This document shows positions 61,528 through 64,000 of a DNA stretch of 64,000 nt, one piece after another; position 1 is the first letter of the stretch; the number at the start of each line of letters is the position of its first letter. A program made the translations under genes and the position numbers. The stretch comes from Cercospora beticola (Eukaryota > Ascomycota > Dothideomycetes > Mycosphaerellales > Mycosphaerellaceae): positions 4,588,001-4,652,000 of the forward strand of contig NC_088935.1 of the NCBI RefSeq assembly GCF_033473495.1, given 5' to 3'. The notes beneath the pieces were generated by a model. That model was not told the origin of the DNA and ran no database searches. It saw only the letters and a list, made by a program, of their open reading frames with translations.

Positions 61528-64000
61528 TCAAGTGTCTACCTTCGCCTTACCGCGCCGTTTGGCCGCTGGTCTGCGTTTTCGCTTTTTCGTCGCTGGACCA
61601 TCAAACTCGCTACCTTCTGTGTCGCTCGCTGTTCCGTTTGCTGCCGCGGCGGCAGGCTTGCGTTTCGTGCGAGCGGACGTGGTTGCGTGATCAGCATCCA
61701 CTTCTTCCTCCTGGTCAGCTTCTTGCGTCCGTGGAGCATGCTTCTGCTTTGCCCTTTCGGCCATTCTTGTTAACGCACTGCCCATCCTCTTACTAGGCTC
61801 AACCCGCTTACGAGGAGCAAAGGCCTCGCCGTTGCTGTTTGGACCAGCGGCGCCTACACCAACACCACCTGCAAAGAACGCAGTAATGTTCGACTGTGTG
61901 CCGTCGTCCAGTCTCCGATTCATATCTCTGATCACGGGGACCAAGACCTCGTCTGTCCTCTCCTGCGTCCAGCCAATCGTAGCCATCAAGAACGAGCGTA
62001 GCTTCTCCAAGTCTGGGACACCCCATTGGAAAGCTTGAGGATCAGAATCAACCTCAGGTTCGAGATACGCCATTTCTACCCTCTTGTCGGGAAAGCCGTG
62101 AGGAAGGAACAGCTTCGATGCATTTCGCCGGAACTTTTTGCGGAATGGATTGGCCGCGTCTTCAGATTTGGGAATTTGGTTCATTTGTACAGCAGTCCAC
62201 CAGTCTCTGAACTCTTCCAGATTGGGAAACTCGCTGATTATTTCTAGTGCCGTGACGGGACCGACACCGGGCAAGCCTTCAGTATAGTCGCTACCCAGCA
62301 AGTTGGCTACCGAAATGAGTTTCTGCCGTGTCAGGTCAAACTCTTTCTCCAGGTCCGAAGCCAGGTAGCATTCCACGAATTTGGCCTGATTGAACATGTT
62401 TTTGTATATCCGCGTTCCGCCAAACAGAAAGCAATCTGAATCGTCTGTCACGATGCCGTCCACGAGGCCGAGCCTCACAAGCTCGGCGCATTGAGCTTCA
62501 GCTTCCATCGGTGCAGTAATATAAGGCAGTCCGAAGAGACCAAGCAGTGCTTGGCATTCCTGGACCATGGTTTGCGTGACCTCATCTGCGTCGCGACGGT
62601 CCTTCTTCTGTTGGTTGCGAAGCTTCTTGAGCTCATTTTCGTAGTCTGCGATGTTCTGAGCCTGTGGCTTGTTGTTGAGTGCGCTGGCGAAGCGAGCATG
62701 TTCCTCAGCCTCGATAGTCAGGTTTCGCAGGATCTCTGCATCTTCGGGATCTGAGAAATCACCGAAATCATCCCCAGGCATTTCGTCCACTGCAGCGGAG
62801 TCGGCGGCGTTGTCTAGATGGTGACTGTCTTCCGGTTCCTCGTCTACCCCTGGCAGATCTTCAAAGGTAATGCCATCAGGACTGCCAGTGTCTACGAGAC
62901 TCGTATCTGCCGCCGGTGCAGGGACTCGTTCTTGCGTGTTGACGTCCTCAAACTCCATTGAAGGCGACCTTGATCTTAGACTCTGCTCCTGATCATCAAT
63001 TGAAGTCTGTGCAGCAGGCTCATTCTGCTCAGCATTTTCCCTTTCACCACTTCCCGCCGTCATCTCATCCTGCTCATCATACTGCGCCTGTGTCGTTGAA
63101 ACTGCAGTCATTGAAGGTGCTGAGTTGGGTTGATCGACGTTGAAACCAGGACTATCTGCTTCCATAGCATCATGCTTGGGAGGGGTATCCCCTGCAGGCG
63201 TTTGGTCGTGCCCTGCAAAGGACTTTATCGACTTCGCAGGAGACTTCGGAACTTGTTCCAGTTCCTCTTCGTCATCCGAATCCTCAGTGAAAGGACCTTT
63301 TGCAGTGCTACCGTGGTTCCTGCCCGTCGAAGTCGAAGTCGACGGTGCAGTCGGTGCTGGCTCCATGGCCACCTTAGGGCCTGGTGAAATGCCTGAGTCC
63401 TCCATTGTACTGTCAACGGCCTGCTGAGACTCAATCTGTCCAGCATCAGGGCTTGGCGCTTCCGCTGAAAGATCAATGACGGCCTCCTTTCCATTGGTCT
63501 GATCATCATCCGCTTCGAGGTCGATAACCTCGTCTGTATATGCCCTTCGAAGTGTGTCATCACGCTCTTGGAATTGAAAGCGGTTCCGATCAAACTGCTT
63601 GGCCCGTTGACCATCCTCGAGCTCGATTCGCCTCTGTGCGGCCAGATCCTTTTCCACGTCCCCGGAGAACCATGGGGGCAGGGGCTCGGCTTTCCTCTCC
63701 TTCTTTTCCGAGAGTTCAGGATTTTCGAAGCCACCCGCTGCGTCTTCCGTTCGCTGCTGCATCTTGTTCTTGCCCAGGAGAGACGTTCCAAGATCCAGCT
63801 TCTCGAAAGGTAAGGGACCACTAAACCCGGCCTTTTGAGCGATGCTTTTTGTTGAAGGCTCCACAGGTTTTGACGTCTTTTGTGTGCTCAGCTGATTTGG
63901 TTTCGTTTTTCGTTTCGTCCTGCCACTTTCAGCCAACGCAGCTTGAAGGTCGAAAATGTCTCCATCGCTACTCTCGTCATCACTCTCTGTCTGTCGTGCG
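61528..64000 (-). CDS. RAD2: RAD2/XPG structure-specific endonuclease, C-terminal two-thirds (runs off window)
   Basis: The minus-strand frame is open from the right edge to its stop at 61528 (over 820 residues visible). The first part is a long acidic spacer with the RAD2/XPG-type DFGDFSDPEDAEILRN near its end. The XPG-I nuclease half follows: YITAPMEAEAQCAELVRLGLVDGIVTDDSDCFLFGG, with the catalytic E, E, D and D, then LLGSDYTEGLPGVGPVTALEII (helix-hairpin turn). Near the end QSNITAFF (61874-61897) is a PCNA-binding PIP box, and KKRKRRPAAKRRGK a nuclear signal. Rad2 makes the 3' incision in nucleotide-excision repair. The N-terminal XPG-N half lies beyond the window. The 109-bp gap to the signal peptide peptidase stop is very short. 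Confidence 0.95.
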   Translation of the reverse strand, partial: ARQTESDDESSDGDIFDLQAALAESGRTKRKTKPNQLSTQKTSKPVEPSTKSIAQKAGFSGPLPFEKLDLGTSLLGKNKMQQRTEDAAGGFENPELSEKKERKAEPLPPWFSGDVEKDLAAQRRIELEDGQRAKQFDRNRFQFQERDDTLRRAYTDEVIDLEADDDQTNGKEAVIDLSAEAPSPDAGQIESQQAVDSTMEDSGISPGPKVAMEPAPTAPSTSTSTGRNHGSTAKGPFTEDSDDEEELEQVPKSPAKSIKSFAGHDQTPAGDTPPKHDAMEADSPGFNVDQPNSAPSMTAVSTTQAQYDEQDEMTAGSGERENAEQNEPAAQTSIDDQEQSLRSRSPSMEFEDVNTQERVPAPAADTSLVDTGSPDGITFEDLPGVDEEPEDSHHLDNAADSAAVDEMPGDDFGDFSDPEDAEILRNLTIEAEEHARFASALNNKPQAQNIADYENELKKLRNQQKKDRRDADEVTQTMVQECQALLGLFGLPYITAPMEAEAQCAELVRLGLVDGIVTDDSDCFLFGGTRIYKNMFNQAKFVECYLASDLEKEFDLTRQKLISVANLLGSDYTEGLPGVGPVTALEIISEFPNLEEFRDWWTAVQMNQIPKSEDAANPFRKKFRRNASKLFLPHGFPDKRVEMAYLEPEVDSDPQAFQWGVPDLEKLRSFLMATIGWTQERTDEVLVPVIRDMNRRLDDGTQSNITAFFAGGVGVGAAGPNSNGEAFAPRKRVEPSKRMGSALTRMAERAKQKHAPRTQEADQEEEVDADHATTSARTKRKPAAAAANGTASDTEGSEFDGPATKKRKRRPAAKRRGKAKVDT

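Overview
This is a 64-kb stretch of a filamentous ascomycete (Pezizomycotina) nuclear genome, most likely Dothideomycetes. The reasons are: genes on both strands, short spliceosomal introns (about 50-190 nt, GT-AG with CTAAC/CTGAC-like branch sequences), tight spacing with many head-to-head pairs, moderate GC, and recognisable fungal proteins (AreA-type GATA factor, CCH1, Dbf2/Sid2-type kinase, Doa4, Vps27, Tapt1/Emp65, GPI14, SLS1). The class is an inference from protein style; no species is claimed. I see no transposon, CRISPR array, rRNA, convincing tRNA or prophage. About 26 genes are supported.

Layout. 1-10.8 kb: the 5' part of a mitochondrial SLS1-like gene (minus), a spliced mitochondrial carrier of the S-adenosylmethionine type (plus), the 6.7-kb intronless calcium channel CCH1 (minus) and F-actin capping protein alpha (minus). 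11-17.6 kb: a Ser-rich protein of unknown function, a protein of unknown function whose reading frame is broken or cryptically spliced (both minus), an LSB5-like VHS/GAT adaptor (plus) and a 40-residue Cys-rich micro-gene (plus). 17.9-28 kb: a 1603-residue coiled-coil protein with eleven 24-residue tandem repeats (minus), a Tapt1/Emp65 membrane protein and a five-exon 2-oxoglutarate/Fe(II) oxygenase (plus). 28.5-38 kb: a Dbf2/Sid2 kinase (minus), a 2.86-kb upstream region, the nitrogen regulator AreA (plus) and a six-exon dienelactone hydrolase (minus).

38-51.3 kb: Doa4-type deubiquitinase (minus) head-to-head with VPS27/ESCRT-0 (plus), a Golgi-type GT31 glycosyltransferase (minus), dynactin p62 (minus) head-to-head with GPI14 (plus), and a VIT/Ccc1 iron-manganese transporter (minus). 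51.8-64 kb: a kelch-like single-pass membrane protein (minus), anthranilate phosphoribosyltransferase TRP4 (minus) head-to-head with mitochondrial ribosomal protein uL10m (plus), a conserved unknown (minus), signal peptide peptidase (plus) and the C-terminal part of RAD2/XPG (minus, running off the end).

Most genes are core housekeeping or regulatory. The clearest functional theme is ubiquitin-dependent endosomal sorting: Doa4 and Vps27 share one 497-bp promoter region, and an LSB5-like VHS/GAT protein lies 25 kb away. No secondary-metabolite cluster or obviously transferred region is seen. The items most worth a second look are the Cys-rich micro-gene, the GC-AG intron with an open reading frame, the tandem coiled-coil repeat, the optional mitochondrial presequence on the dienelactone hydrolase, the disrupted reading frame near 14.57 kb and the missing signal peptide of the kelch-like protein.
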